NCBI GenBank assembly: GCA_026706665.1 | Contig: JAPOYI010000016.1 | Location: forward strand, 1-64,000 | Source: Gammaproteobacteria bacterium | Lineage (GTDB): Bacteria > Pseudomonadota > Gammaproteobacteria > Pseudomonadales > Azotimanducaceae | DNA length: 64,000 bases | Reading direction: 5' to 3' | Part shown: positions 36,355 through 45,018 of the stretch, piece by piece | Layout of the letters: every line of letters starts with the position of its first letter | Position numbering within the stretch: the stretch's first letter is position 1 | Program-made: the position numbers and the translations under genes | The notes under the pieces: generated by a model | The model's input: only the letters and a program-made list of their open reading frames with translations | Database searches by the model: none | Told to the model about the DNA's origin: nothing

Positions 36355-36373
36355 CCAGGTTATCGGAACGCCA

Positions 36374-37771
36374 TTGAACACAGAGGACACCCGCGAGTTC
36401 GTCGAGATGGTCTGGGACGACGAAATCATCCCGGCGCTCGAGGACTACATTCGCATTCCCAACAAGTCGCCGGCGTTCGACCCTGACTGGGAGGGCCGCG
36501 GCCACATGGCCGACGCCGTGGAGCAGTTGCGCCAATGGGCAGAGTCGTTCCCCATCGAACGTGCCATGGTAGAGGTTGTGACGCTGCCGGGACGCACACC
36601 CACACTCGTAGTTGACATAGAGGGCGACGCGCCGGGAAACATCCTCTGGTACGGGCACTACGACAAGCAGCCCGAATTCACCGGCTGGGACGAAGGCCTT
36701 TCCCCCTGGACACCCGTGATCCGCAACGGACGCCTCTATGGACGCGGCGGCGCCGACGACGGCTACGCCATGTTCGGGAGCCTCACCGCCATCGCCGCCG
36801 CACAGCGCCAGGGCATACCCCATGCGCGTTCGATCGTCCTGGTCGAAGGATGCGAGGAGAGCGGCAGTTTCGACCTGCCCTTCTACATGGAGGCGTTGAG
36901 CGACAGGATCGGCACGCCCGATCTTGTCATTTGCCTCGACGCCGAATGCGGAGACTACGACCGCCTCTGGGCAACGACCTCCCTGCGCGGCATGCTGTCC
37001 GGCACCCTTACCGTCAGCGTGCTCTCCGAAGGCGTGCACTCCGGGGCGGCCGGCGGCATCGTGCCGTCGAGTTTCCGACTGTTGCGGCACGTGATCGAAC
37101 GCGTCGAGGACTCCTCGACCGGGACCATTCCCGAACTTGAAGTGGAAGTTCCCGCAGACGCGCACCGCCAGGCGGAACAGGTTGCCCGGACCCTCGGAGC
37201 CGGCGTGGTCGAACGCTTCCCCTGGACTGCGGCTTCACGACCTGATCCCGCGCTGGCGGATCTCGTCGCCGCCAACACCTGGGGACCGAGCCTCGGCGTG
37301 GTTGGCCTCGGCGGCGCCCCCGGCATCAGCGACGCCGGCAACACGCTACGGCCGTTCACCTCCGCAAAGCTCGTCTTCCGCCTGCCGCCGAGCCTCGATG
37401 CCGAATCGGCCTCGCAACGTATCAAGGCGCTCCTCGAGAACGATCCGCCGCCGGGCGCGGAAGTGCGATTCGAACTGGATCCGGCCCACACGGGTTGGCA
37501 CGCGCCACCAACGGCCGCTTGGCTCAGGGAATCGGTGGACAACGCATCCCGCGACTTCTTCGGTCAGCCCGCCCTCACAATGGGCACCGGCGGCACCATA
37601 CCGTTCATGAAGATGCTGGGAGACCGGTATCCCGATGTGCAGTTCGTCGTCACCGGTGTGCTCGGGCCCGGCTCCAATGCGCACGGCCCGAACGAGTTTC
37701 TCGACATCGCCACGGGCAAGCGGGTCACCGCATGCATGGCCCGGATATTGGCGGACCACGCCTCCCGGTAA
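36374..37771 (+). CDS. M20 family metallopeptidase/amidohydrolase
   Basis: 465 residues from a TTG at 36374. The metal-binding signatures of the M20 family are present: WYGHYDKQP (His and Asp), GRGGADDGY (Asp), EGCEESGS (Glu-Glu), CLDAECGD and a C-terminal GPGSNAHGPNE (His). A dimerisation domain lies between about 215 and 330. The family removes amino acids from dipeptides or N-acyl substrates. It follows btuB by 19 bp and may share the riboswitch-controlled transcript. A longer frame to 36293 lies inside btuB and was rejected. Confidence 0.85.
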   Translation: MNTEDTREFVEMVWDDEIIPALEDYIRIPNKSPAFDPDWEGRGHMADAVEQLRQWAESFPIERAMVEVVTLPGRTPTLVVDIEGDAPGNILWYGHYDKQPEFTGWDEGLSPWTPVIRNGRLYGRGGADDGYAMFGSLTAIAAAQRQGIPHARSIVLVEGCEESGSFDLPFYMEALSDRIGTPDLVICLDAECGDYDRLWATTSLRGMLSGTLTVSVLSEGVHSGAAGGIVPSSFRLLRHVIERVEDSSTGTIPELEVEVPADAHRQAEQVARTLGAGVVERFPWTAASRPDPALADLVAANTWGPSLGVVGLGGAPGISDAGNTLRPFTSAKLVFRLPPSLDAESASQRIKALLENDPPPGAEVRFELDPAHTGWHAPPTAAWLRESVDNASRDFFGQPALTMGTGGTIPFMKMLGDRYPDVQFVVTGVLGPGSNAHGPNEFLDIATGKRVTACMARILADHASR

Positions 37772-37831
37772 GGAATTAACGGCACCCCGCCGTCGTCGAT
37801 GCAGGGCTTGACCGGCAGGTACCCCAGCCGG

Positions 37832-38473
37832 TTATGCCAACAGTCGGCTGTCCTTGCCGAACTGCGTCCTCAGGAGGTCCATCTGGTCGCCGAGAATCCT
37901 GCTCCCATTGGTAAGCGCGAGGTACTCCGCAAAGTTCGGGACGTAAGGCAGCGCGATCAGCTCCAGGCCGCACTCGTGGGGCAGGCGGCTGCCCTTGTAG
38001 TGGTTGCACCGCTTGCAGGCAGAAACGCAGTTGTCCCATCGGTCCTCGCCGCCGCGCGCGCGCGGCACGATGTGATCCCGGGTCAGCTCGAAGTCGACGA
38101 ACTCGCCGCCGCAGTACAGGCAGAGGTTTCCGTCCCGCCTGAACAGCGCCGAGTTGGTCAGGGGCGGCACGCTGCGCGACGGCGCAACGATGCGCCCGCG
38201 GCAGGCCACGATACTGTGCACGTCCAGCTTCGATCGGGTCCCATCGGCTCGCGAGTGCCCCCCGCGCAGGCGCAGAATGGCGTCGCCCAGAGTCCAGACG
38301 ACGAGTTCCCTGGCATAGAGGCACACGGCTTCCCGCCAATGCATCCAGTCCACCGGCTGCCCGGCTACATTGAGCCGGAGGATGCGAGGCACGCGATCAA
38401 ACTGTTCGAGCGTCGCAAGCATTGCCCAGGTCCCCAAAAAATCCGGCGCATTCTGACCAATCACCGTCGTCAA
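37832..38473 (-). CDS. HNH endonuclease family protein
   Basis: 213 residues. The C-terminal part holds a compact HNH domain: CLYCGG and CKRCNHYKG provide two CxxC zinc knuckles, and ELTRDHIVPRARGGEDRWDN supplies the D-H and the N of the motif. The N-terminal part (RILRLNVAGQPVDWMHWREAVCLYARELV) resembles the usual N-terminal region of stand-alone bacterial HNH proteins. The first 16 residues may not be translated; an internal ATG at about 38425 is another possible start. Probably a nuclease, target unknown. Confidence 0.75.
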   Translation of the reverse strand: MTTVIGQNAPDFLGTWAMLATLEQFDRVPRILRLNVAGQPVDWMHWREAVCLYARELVVWTLGDAILRLRGGHSRADGTRSKLDVHSIVACRGRIVAPSRSVPPLTNSALFRRDGNLCLYCGGEFVDFELTRDHIVPRARGGEDRWDNCVSACKRCNHYKGSRLPHECGLELIALPYVPNFAEYLALTNGSRILGDQMDLLRTQFGKDSRLLA

Positions 38474-38534
38474 CGCAAACCCTTGCCGAAATGATCGGGA
38501 TTGGACCCAGCTTCGTCTTGTCCCTAAAAAGGGA

Positions 38535-38561
38535 AAATTGTTCGACTACATCGTACAATTT
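38535..38561 (+). promoter_or_regulatory. Perfect 7-bp inverted repeat upstream of the AAA/DUF4143 ATPase gene
   Basis: AAATTGT (38535-38541) and ACAATTT (38555-38561) form a perfect inverted repeat with a 13-bp spacer. It ends 5 bp before the ATG at 38567. The second arm includes TACAAT (38554-38559), which could be a -10 box for a nearly leaderless transcript. A CCCTAAAAAGGG-type palindrome lies just upstream. No transcription data. Confidence 0.45.
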
Positions 38562-38566
38562 GACAT

Positions 38567-39733
38567 ATGTGGATCGAACGTCAGGTCGAATCTCTGCTCC
38601 TGCAGCGGGCGGCAACCCGGCCTGTAGTGGTACTGACGGGGGCGCGTCAGACGGGCAAGACGAGCCTCGTCCGCCGCCTTTTTCCGAGTCATTCCTTAGT
38701 CACGCTCGATTTGCCCAGCGAAGCCGAACAGGCGGAATCCGATCCGGGATCCTTCCTCGCACGGCATCCGCCACCAGTGGTTATCGATGAAGTGCAGTAT
38801 GCGCCGGGCCTGTTCAGGCACCTGAAGGCGGTCGTGGACGAGCATCGTGACCGCGCCGGCGCGTTCATTCTGACAGGATCGCAGCCGTTCGGACTAATGC
38901 GCTCGGTGGCCGAGTCCCTCGCGGGGCGGGCCGAGATCATTGAGTTGGAACCGCTGTCCTATGCGGAAGCGAAGTCGGCACATCCCGACCTCCGCGTCGA
39001 GGAGTTTCTCGTGCGAGGGGGTTTCCCGGAACTCTACGGCAATCCGGATATCGACTCGCGCGGGTTCCTGCAGTCGTACGTGGCGACGTATCTCGAGCGG
39101 GACCTGCGCCAGCTTCTGCATGTGTCGAGCCTGCGCGACTACGAAAGGTTCCTGCGAGCAGCGGCGTTACGCACCGCGCAGCTACTGAACCGAGCCGACC
39201 TCGCGCGGGACGTGGGTATCAGCGGTTCGACGGCGGCGACATGGCTGGCATTGCTGGAGGCTTCTCACCAACTCGCGCTGCTCCAACCCTGGTACGGCAA
39301 CCCTACCGTGTCCCTGGTCAAGCGGCCCAAGCTCTACCTTCGCGATGCCGGCCTGGCGGCATTTCTCTGCGGCATCCACACGGTGGACGACCTGCGCTCG
39401 TCGCCTCTCGCGGGCCCTTTATGGGAAACCCTTGTCTGCGCGGAGATTCGCCGCGCGCAGTCGAATCGGCACGGGCGCTGGCAGTTGAATTTCTGGCGCG
39501 ACCGCAGCCGCGAAGCCGACTTCCTCGTCCACCGCGGCGGCCGATTTCGACTCGCCGATGCAAAGTGGACGGAACAGCCGCGCGCCCGCGACGCTATCGC
39601 ACTCCGCAAGGTGGGGGCGATGCTGCCGACCGATTCCGTCGTCGATCTTTCCGTGATCTGCCGGGCGCCAAACGCCTACCCGTTGGATGATCGCGTTACC
39701 GCCACTCCACTCGAAGACCTGCGGATCGATTGA
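38567..39733 (+). CDS. AAA_14/DUF4143 family ATPase
   Basis: 388 residues. Walker A is GARQTGKT (residues 25-32), Walker B VVIDE (71-75), and sensor-like LTGSQPF is also clear. The C-terminal half is DUF4143 (about 175-380), with LYLRDAGLAAFLCGI, then WETLVCAEIRR and FWRDRSREADFLV, which contain a PD-(D/E)xK-like core. Proteins of this type occur singly and often in variable genome regions. Their role is not settled; DNA/RNA-binding and defence or toxin-antitoxin roles have been suggested. Preceded by a palindromic region. Confidence 0.85.
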   Translation: MWIERQVESLLLQRAATRPVVVLTGARQTGKTSLVRRLFPSHSLVTLDLPSEAEQAESDPGSFLARHPPPVVIDEVQYAPGLFRHLKAVVDEHRDRAGAFILTGSQPFGLMRSVAESLAGRAEIIELEPLSYAEAKSAHPDLRVEEFLVRGGFPELYGNPDIDSRGFLQSYVATYLERDLRQLLHVSSLRDYERFLRAAALRTAQLLNRADLARDVGISGSTAATWLALLEASHQLALLQPWYGNPTVSLVKRPKLYLRDAGLAAFLCGIHTVDDLRSSPLAGPLWETLVCAEIRRAQSNRHGRWQLNFWRDRSREADFLVHRGGRFRLADAKWTEQPRARDAIALRKVGAMLPTDSVVDLSVICRAPNAYPLDDRVTATPLEDLRID

Positions 39734-39757
39734 CGCGACGCGTCCAAGTCCCCAAGG

Positions 39758-41746
39758 CTATCCGCCGCCGCCCTGCAACTCGACAAACCTGCGGTAGCGG
39801 CTGGCGGGATCCGCCATCAACGCGTCGTGGCTTCCGATGCCCCTGATCTCGCCTTCCTCCAGAAAGACGATCCGATCCGCCCGGCGGACGGTGGAAAGGC
39901 GGTGCGCAATAACGATGACGAGCCGTCCCCTGCTGGCGTCTCGCAGAGCCTGCACCAGGGCGTTTTCCGTCTGCGGGTCGAGGGCCGCAGTCGGCTCGTC
40001 CAGAATCAGTATGGGCGTGTTCCGGATCAGGCCCCGCGCGATGCAGAGCCGCTGCTTCTGGCCGACGGACAGGGTATCTCCTGACCTGCCGAGCACGGTG
40101 TCGATGCCGTTCGGGAGCGCGCGCACGAACGCCAGCGCACCAGCGGTCGCCAGCGCTTCCATCATTTCCGCCTCGGTCGCATCCGGTTGGACCATCAGGA
40201 GATTGTCGCGGATGGACTCCGACATCAGCATGTGTTCCTGGAACACGTAGGTGACCTGGTCGCGCAGTGAATCCACATCGACCTCCTGGATGTCCCGGCC
40301 GTCAAACAACACGCGGCCAGCGTCCGGTCGAATGAACCCGGGAATCAGGTAGGCGAGACTGGTCTTCCCTGCTCCGGTGGGGCCGACAATGGCGACCAGT
40401 TCCCCCGACATCAGTTCCAGATCGATGCCCTTGAGCGCCTGCCGGCCATCCGGATACGTGAAGTCGACCCCCTCTATCCGCACAGCGCCGGCAAAGGACT
40501 CCAAACGGGACGAGCCGCTGCCCAGATTCTCAACCGGCTGATCGATGAAGAAGAACACTCGCCTGACGGCCGCCGCGTTGCCCTGCAGTTCGATCCAGAA
40601 CGTGCCCACGCTGAGCGCGGTGAATCCGAGCGAGAGGCCGAGGCCGAACAACACGCCCCAGTCGCCAGGCGCCAGCACTCCGTCGATCACTTGGTCGGTG
40701 ATGAAGACATAGGCCCAGAAGCCGAAGACGGCCAGCGCGCCGAGGCCCGCGAAGCCCACGATGAGTTCCACCAGCTTGACGAAACGGTAGCGCCGGAACG
40801 ACTCGCGGCTCCGCGCATCGATCCGTTCCTTCTCGCGCGTCATCCCGCCCAGGCTTTGCACCGCCGAGACGTTGCCCAGGCTCTCCTCCAGGGCATTGGT
40901 CGTGGCGGAACCGGCGGCGCGGCTCCGCTGCTGCACGCGTCGCGTGAGCCCCGAGAAGGGCACGGTGATACAGAGGCCCGCAGGAATCACCGCACACGCT
41001 GCCCAGACCAGTTCCGGTGCGACATCGCCATAGGAGTAGCCGATCATGTACAGCGAAATCGCCGCGGCAACGAGCGCAAAGAGCGGTTCCAGCGTGGCGC
41101 GGTAGCACATCTGGGGCAGCATCGGCGCGTCGTACATGACGCGATACACGGCGTCCCCGATGCGATGGTTGTCGAGCACCGTCATCGGCAGGCGCCCCAT
41201 GCGCCGAAACAGTTCGGTGCGCAGGCGATTCGTCAACCGTTGCGAAATGCGAACCTGCACCATTGTCTCGACAAGGCCGACGATGCCGGATGTCCGGCTG
41301 CCGCCCTGGCTTATGTCGTTCTCGGATTGGGTCGCGCTGTCCTCGCCCTGGGAAAAGAATGCCCGGGTCTCGTCACGGCCAAAGAGGATGAGCAGCACGA
41401 AGAGAAAACCGGTGACCGCCGCCATGATCCCCATGGGCGACAGATCCGCAATGGCATCAACAAAGGGCGCGACATGGGGCGGGAAAGGCACTTCCGTCTG
41501 ATCGAACGGCTGTTGCAGCAGGACCTGATCGATGATGATCTTGGCGAGCCACGTCAGGTACAGACCCGGGATCAGGGCAACGAAACCTAAAGCCATCTTG
41601 CTCAGGAACAGACCGCGCGCCGCAGAGATAAGTTTCAGCGCTCGCCACAGGATCCCTGCGACTTCGAGGTTGGTGATACGGGTGTCGGTGTCAAGGCGGT
41701 CGTCGAAGCGCGCAGTCGACGTGTCCGGCCCGGCGGCGTCGCTCAT
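39758..41746 (-). CDS. ABC exporter half-transporter, full length (TMD + NBD)
   Basis: 662 residues: an N-terminal ABC exporter membrane domain (about 45-390; six helices) followed by an NBD with Walker A VGPTGAGKTS, signature LSVGQKQRL, Walker B ILILDEPTAALD and H-loop AHRLS. A Ser/Asn/Gln-rich loop (about 130-155) after the second helix is unusual for the family. The start overlaps the stop of its partner gene (ATGA), so the two probably form a heterodimeric exporter. Substrate unknown; the C-terminus ends with GGGG. Confidence 0.88.
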   Translation of the reverse strand: MSDAAGPDTSTARFDDRLDTDTRITNLEVAGILWRALKLISAARGLFLSKMALGFVALIPGLYLTWLAKIIIDQVLLQQPFDQTEVPFPPHVAPFVDAIADLSPMGIMAAVTGFLFVLLILFGRDETRAFFSQGEDSATQSENDISQGGSRTSGIVGLVETMVQVRISQRLTNRLRTELFRRMGRLPMTVLDNHRIGDAVYRVMYDAPMLPQMCYRATLEPLFALVAAAISLYMIGYSYGDVAPELVWAACAVIPAGLCITVPFSGLTRRVQQRSRAAGSATTNALEESLGNVSAVQSLGGMTREKERIDARSRESFRRYRFVKLVELIVGFAGLGALAVFGFWAYVFITDQVIDGVLAPGDWGVLFGLGLSLGFTALSVGTFWIELQGNAAAVRRVFFFIDQPVENLGSGSSRLESFAGAVRIEGVDFTYPDGRQALKGIDLELMSGELVAIVGPTGAGKTSLAYLIPGFIRPDAGRVLFDGRDIQEVDVDSLRDQVTYVFQEHMLMSESIRDNLLMVQPDATEAEMMEALATAGALAFVRALPNGIDTVLGRSGDTLSVGQKQRLCIARGLIRNTPILILDEPTAALDPQTENALVQALRDASRGRLVIVIAHRLSTVRRADRIVFLEEGEIRGIGSHDALMADPASRYRRFVELQGGGG

Positions 41747-43224
41747 TCGGGCAGATCCGACGCATCGATTTGCACTTCCGCATTGACGTAACGCCTGTAG
41801 CGGCCATCGGGGATCGACATCAGTGACTCGTGGTCGCCGAGTTCACGGATCTCGCCGTCTTCGAGAAAAGCGATCTGGTCGGCATTGCGAATCGTGGACA
41901 GGCGGTGGGTGATGAGAAACACGATCCGTTCGCGTCCCCAGTCCGACAGGTTCTCGAGCACCGCGTGTTCGGTCTCGGCATCGAGCGACGCCGTGGGTTC
42001 ATCGAGGATGAGAATCGGCGTATCCCGAACGATGGCCCTGGCGATGGACAGGCGCTGGCGCTGGCCGCTGGACAACTTGCCGCCGCGCTCACCCAGTTTC
42101 GTGTCGTAACCCTGCGCCATCTCGCGAATGAACGCATCCGCACAGGCGACCCGCGCGGCGGACTCGATCGCCTGCCGGCTCGCGTCCGCCTTCGCGTAGG
42201 CAATGTTGTCCGCCACGGTGGTGGCGAAGAGCGTGTTCTGCTGCAGGGCGATGGCCACGCCCGCACGCAGGCTTTCCATTCGTATCCCGGCAAGCGGCAC
42301 GCCGTCGATGCGAATCGTCCCCGCGTCGGGGTCGTAGAGCCGCAACAACAACGACATCAGGGTCGACTTGCCTGAACCGTTACCACCGACGATGGCGGTG
42401 ATCGTGCCTGCTTCCGCCTTGAGATCGATCCCGCTGAGCACCGGCCGCGCCGGGTCGTAGCCGAACGCCACGCGTTCAAACCGGATCTCGCGGATCGGCG
42501 CGGGCAGCGGCACGGCGTCGTCCGCATCGACGATGTCCGGTTTCAGATCGAGCAGGAAAAACGCGCGGTCGAGGCCAACCCCCATATCCTGAATCACGCC
42601 CCACATCCCGATCAGTTCCGAGCCGGCCTCAACGAACTCTCCGTTCCGGCTGTTCGCCGCCTGGAAGGTCCCAAGGTTCCAGACCGAAAACCCGACCAGC
42701 GGCACGGCCCCCGCAAGGAAGGTCGGTGTTTCGGCGATCGTCGGCCCGAGCAGGAAGAACAGGATCGCCGCGATGGCGAACACCGCGCCCAGCCGATTCC
42801 GAACCACGCGCCGCTGTTCGGTGTTCATCGTCACCGCGGGATCGAGCGGCCGTTCCACGTCGTCCGCATCGTCGAACAGCGCATCGCGGGGCACCGCTTC
42901 CTCCTCAGCATCGACGCCGAGGGTATCGGGTGCGCGGACATGGCTTTCGTCCAACTGCAGCAGCGCCGCCTGGTCGTGTTGCAGCTTCTCCCCGAGCAGG
43001 ATCTTGTTGTTGAACAGGTCGAACGCAATCAGCGTCGCGACCAGGAAAACGAGCTCCAGGGCGTAGCGCGCCACGATCCAGGCCACGAGATGCGGAAGCT
43101 GCGGCCGCATGTACGGCCATGTGCGCAACACCAGGCGGCCCAATTCGCGCAGCGATAGCGTGCTCCGCTCGTCCGGGGCGCCCGTTGCGGAGATGGCCTC
43201 ACTCACGATCCGGCACCCACGCAC
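41743..43224 (-). CDS. ABC exporter half-transporter with short membrane domain
   Basis: 493 residues versus about 580-660 for this class. The NBD is complete: Walker A VGGNGSGKST, signature LSSGQRQR, Walker B ILILDEPTASLD, H-loop THRLS. The membrane part is abridged: helices WIVARYALELVFLVATLIAF and then AVFAIAAILFFLLGPTIAETPTFLAGAVPLVGFSVWNLGTFQ lead into the NBD linker. The segment between (about 75-150) is acidic and polar (QLDESHVRAPDTLGVDAEEEAVPRD) and lacks the helices and coupling loop expected there. Two GTG starts (43224 and 43206) are possible. It may be an asymmetric partner or a deleted version. Confidence 0.75.
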   Translation of the reverse strand: MRGCRIVSEAISATGAPDERSTLSLRELGRLVLRTWPYMRPQLPHLVAWIVARYALELVFLVATLIAFDLFNNKILLGEKLQHDQAALLQLDESHVRAPDTLGVDAEEEAVPRDALFDDADDVERPLDPAVTMNTEQRRVVRNRLGAVFAIAAILFFLLGPTIAETPTFLAGAVPLVGFSVWNLGTFQAANSRNGEFVEAGSELIGMWGVIQDMGVGLDRAFFLLDLKPDIVDADDAVPLPAPIREIRFERVAFGYDPARPVLSGIDLKAEAGTITAIVGGNGSGKSTLMSLLLRLYDPDAGTIRIDGVPLAGIRMESLRAGVAIALQQNTLFATTVADNIAYAKADASRQAIESAARVACADAFIREMAQGYDTKLGERGGKLSSGQRQRLSIARAIVRDTPILILDEPTASLDAETEHAVLENLSDWGRERIVFLITHRLSTIRNADQIAFLEDGEIRELGDHESLMSIPDGRYRRYVNAEVQIDASDLPE

Positions 43225-43332
43225 ATTCGGGCGCGTCTTTCACGCCCAGCCCTTTGACACCCAGCCTTCACACCCAGCCGCCTTCACACCCGCCTTTGAC
43301 AGATGGCCAGGTGACCGGCAAAGTAGCGCGCC

Positions 43333-43554
43333 ATGCCGACCACCCCTGTCAAGCTTGCCGTGATGCTGGCGCTCTTCCTCGTGGCTGTATCTGGATGCCG
43401 CTCGGGGTCCTCCGCAAGCGTTGAGGCGCCGACCTCATCCGATGACGAAACGGACTGGTTTTGCCAGGAGGATGGAGATTCCGGCGAGTGGTATTGCATC
43501 CAGGACGACGAGTTGGCGCGCAACCCGGAAAAAGCGGAGCGCGGTTCCCGATAG
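43333..43554 (+). CDS. Small lipoprotein
   Basis: 73 residues with a signal peptide and lipobox VSGC (Cys22). The mature part carries TDWFCQEDGDSGEWYCIQDDELARNP, with two cysteines spaced like W-x-C-Q repeats seen in some gammaproteobacterial small lipoproteins. No function is known to me. It is short but has the codon character of its neighbours and a coherent leader. ATG at 43333, downstream of repeats of the type cacccagcc (about 43241-43300). Confidence 0.65.
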   Translation: MPTTPVKLAVMLALFLVAVSGCRSGSSASVEAPTSSDDETDWFCQEDGDSGEWYCIQDDELARNPEKAERGSR

Positions 43555-43605
43555 CGTCCGTAGCGGGCCGGCGACCCTCCAGCCGGCCTGTTGGGAAACG
43601 CCGGC

Positions 43606-44085
43606 CTACAGCGCTTCGAGAATGGCTTCCGCCCTGCTCACGTCGAACTCGCCCGGGCCCTCTACCGCCAACTTGGTGACCGTGCCGTCCTCGACGATCA
43701 TGGCGTAGCGTTGCGAGCGTGTCCCGAGTCCGAACCCCCTGCCGTCCATCTCGAGGCCCAGGGCCCGGGTGAAATCCCCGTTGCCGTCGCACGCCATGGT
43801 GAGATCCCCCGCGCCACGGTCCTGGCTCCACGCGTCCATGACGAACGGATCGTTGACAGCGACACAGACGATGCTATCCACGCCCTTCTCCCTCAGGGCA
43901 TCCGCGTTCGCGACGTAGCCGGGCAAGTGCTGTTCGGAACACGTCGGCGTAAACGCTCCCGGCACCGCAAACAACACGACCTTCTTGCCGCCGAACAGCT
44001 CGCCTGTACTGACCGGTGCAGGCATTCCGTCACGAATCGTGTGCACTGTCGCCTCGGGGAGTTTGTCGCCTTCCTGAATTGCCAT
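43606..44085 (-). CDS. Peroxiredoxin, Prx5-type
   Basis: 159 residues from the ATG at 44085. The peroxidatic cysteine is in VPGAFTPTCSEQHLPGY (P-x-x-x-T-x-x-C motif). KGVDSIVCVAVNDPFVMDAW contains a second cysteine, as in Prx5-type enzymes, and RSQRYAMIVEDGTV is conserved. It reduces hydrogen peroxide and alkyl peroxides in the cytoplasm using thioredoxin or glutaredoxin. Upstream residues to 44193 have no support. Divergent from the SDR gene. Confidence 0.9.
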   Translation of the reverse strand: MAIQEGDKLPEATVHTIRDGMPAPVSTGELFGGKKVVLFAVPGAFTPTCSEQHLPGYVANADALREKGVDSIVCVAVNDPFVMDAWSQDRGAGDLTMACDGNGDFTRALGLEMDGRGFGLGTRSQRYAMIVEDGTVTKLAVEGPGEFDVSRAEAILEAL

Positions 44086-44213
44086 TTCCGTATTCCCTGT
44101 GGAGTGGTTGCATGGAGATTGCGGGCGAGTGTAACGGCGAAGATGGAGGCGATTCAATTGGAGGACACCCCCGCCATATAATCCTCCGCCCATTCTCCCC
44201 CTGAAGGCTTTCC

Positions 44214-45008
44214 ATGACGGATAAACGAACCGTGCTCATCACGGGCGGCGCACGCGGTATCGGCAAAGGCATCGCGAAGAGCTTCCTCGAGGCCGGACAC
44301 CGGGTCATGATCGCCGACCTCGACACTGCACCCGAGTCCGGCAAGGACTGGAATTACCGTCTCGCCTCGGCCAGGGAGATGGACACCGCGGTGGATCAGC
44401 TCGCGAGCCTCGGCGAAGTGCGATGCGCGCCCGTGGACGTGACGCGGGCGGATTCGTGCGCGGCCGCCGTCGCGGCGACGGTCGACGCGTTCGGTGGTCT
44501 CGACGTGCTGGTCAACAACGCCGGCCTCATCGACAGCGGCCCCATCGACACGTTCAGCGAGCAACAGTGGGACAGGATCTTCGCCGTAAACGTCAAGGGC
44601 GTATTCCTCATGACGCGCGCCGCAGTGGCGGCGCTGCGCGCTTCTCCGGACGCTGCCATAGTCAACACGTCATCCGTTTCCGGAAAGCGCGGCGCGCCGC
44701 AACTCGCCGCTTACGTTGGATCGAAATTCGCCGTGGTCGGCGTGACGCAGTCCTTCGCCCTGGAACTTGCCCGGGACGGCATCCGCGTCAACGCGCTATG
44801 CCCGGGTATGGTCGGAACCGCCATGTGGCTGGATCACCTCATGGCGGACCAGGACGCTCACGCCTTCGAGAAGCGCATGAGCGAACGCATTCCGCTTGGC
44901 AGGCCGCAGACCGCGGAAGACATGGGCCAAGCCGCCGTCTTTCTGGCCACGGCGCCGAACGTCACCGGGATCGCCCTGAACGTCGCTGGCGGCGTCGAAA
45001 TGCGCTGA
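44214..45008 (+). CDS. Short-chain dehydrogenase/reductase (SDR)
   Basis: 264 residues with TGGARGIG (about 10-17), NNAG, the catalytic Ser in NTSSVSGKRG, YVGSKFAV (Y-x-x-x-K) and a C-terminal VAGGVEMR that matches the FabG-like ending. VMIADLD has an Asp at the end of beta-2, typical of NAD(H) preference. A 20-residue insertion follows beta-2 (ESGKDWNYRLASAREM). Substrate unknown. Its 3' end faces the convergent ThDP enzyme gene at 45019. Confidence 0.87.
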   Translation: MTDKRTVLITGGARGIGKGIAKSFLEAGHRVMIADLDTAPESGKDWNYRLASAREMDTAVDQLASLGEVRCAPVDVTRADSCAAAVAATVDAFGGLDVLVNNAGLIDSGPIDTFSEQQWDRIFAVNVKGVFLMTRAAVAALRASPDAAIVNTSSVSGKRGAPQLAAYVGSKFAVVGVTQSFALELARDGIRVNALCPGMVGTAMWLDHLMADQDAHAFEKRMSERIPLGRPQTAEDMGQAAVFLATAPNVTGIALNVAGGVEMR

Positions 45009-45018
45009 TACCAGCGCT

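Noticed and set aside
43241-43300. Repeated cacccagcc-type strings before the ABC exporter and lipoprotein genes
   Set aside because: Copies are irregular and short, with no spacer pattern; low-complexity sequence rather than a CRISPR or regulatory array.
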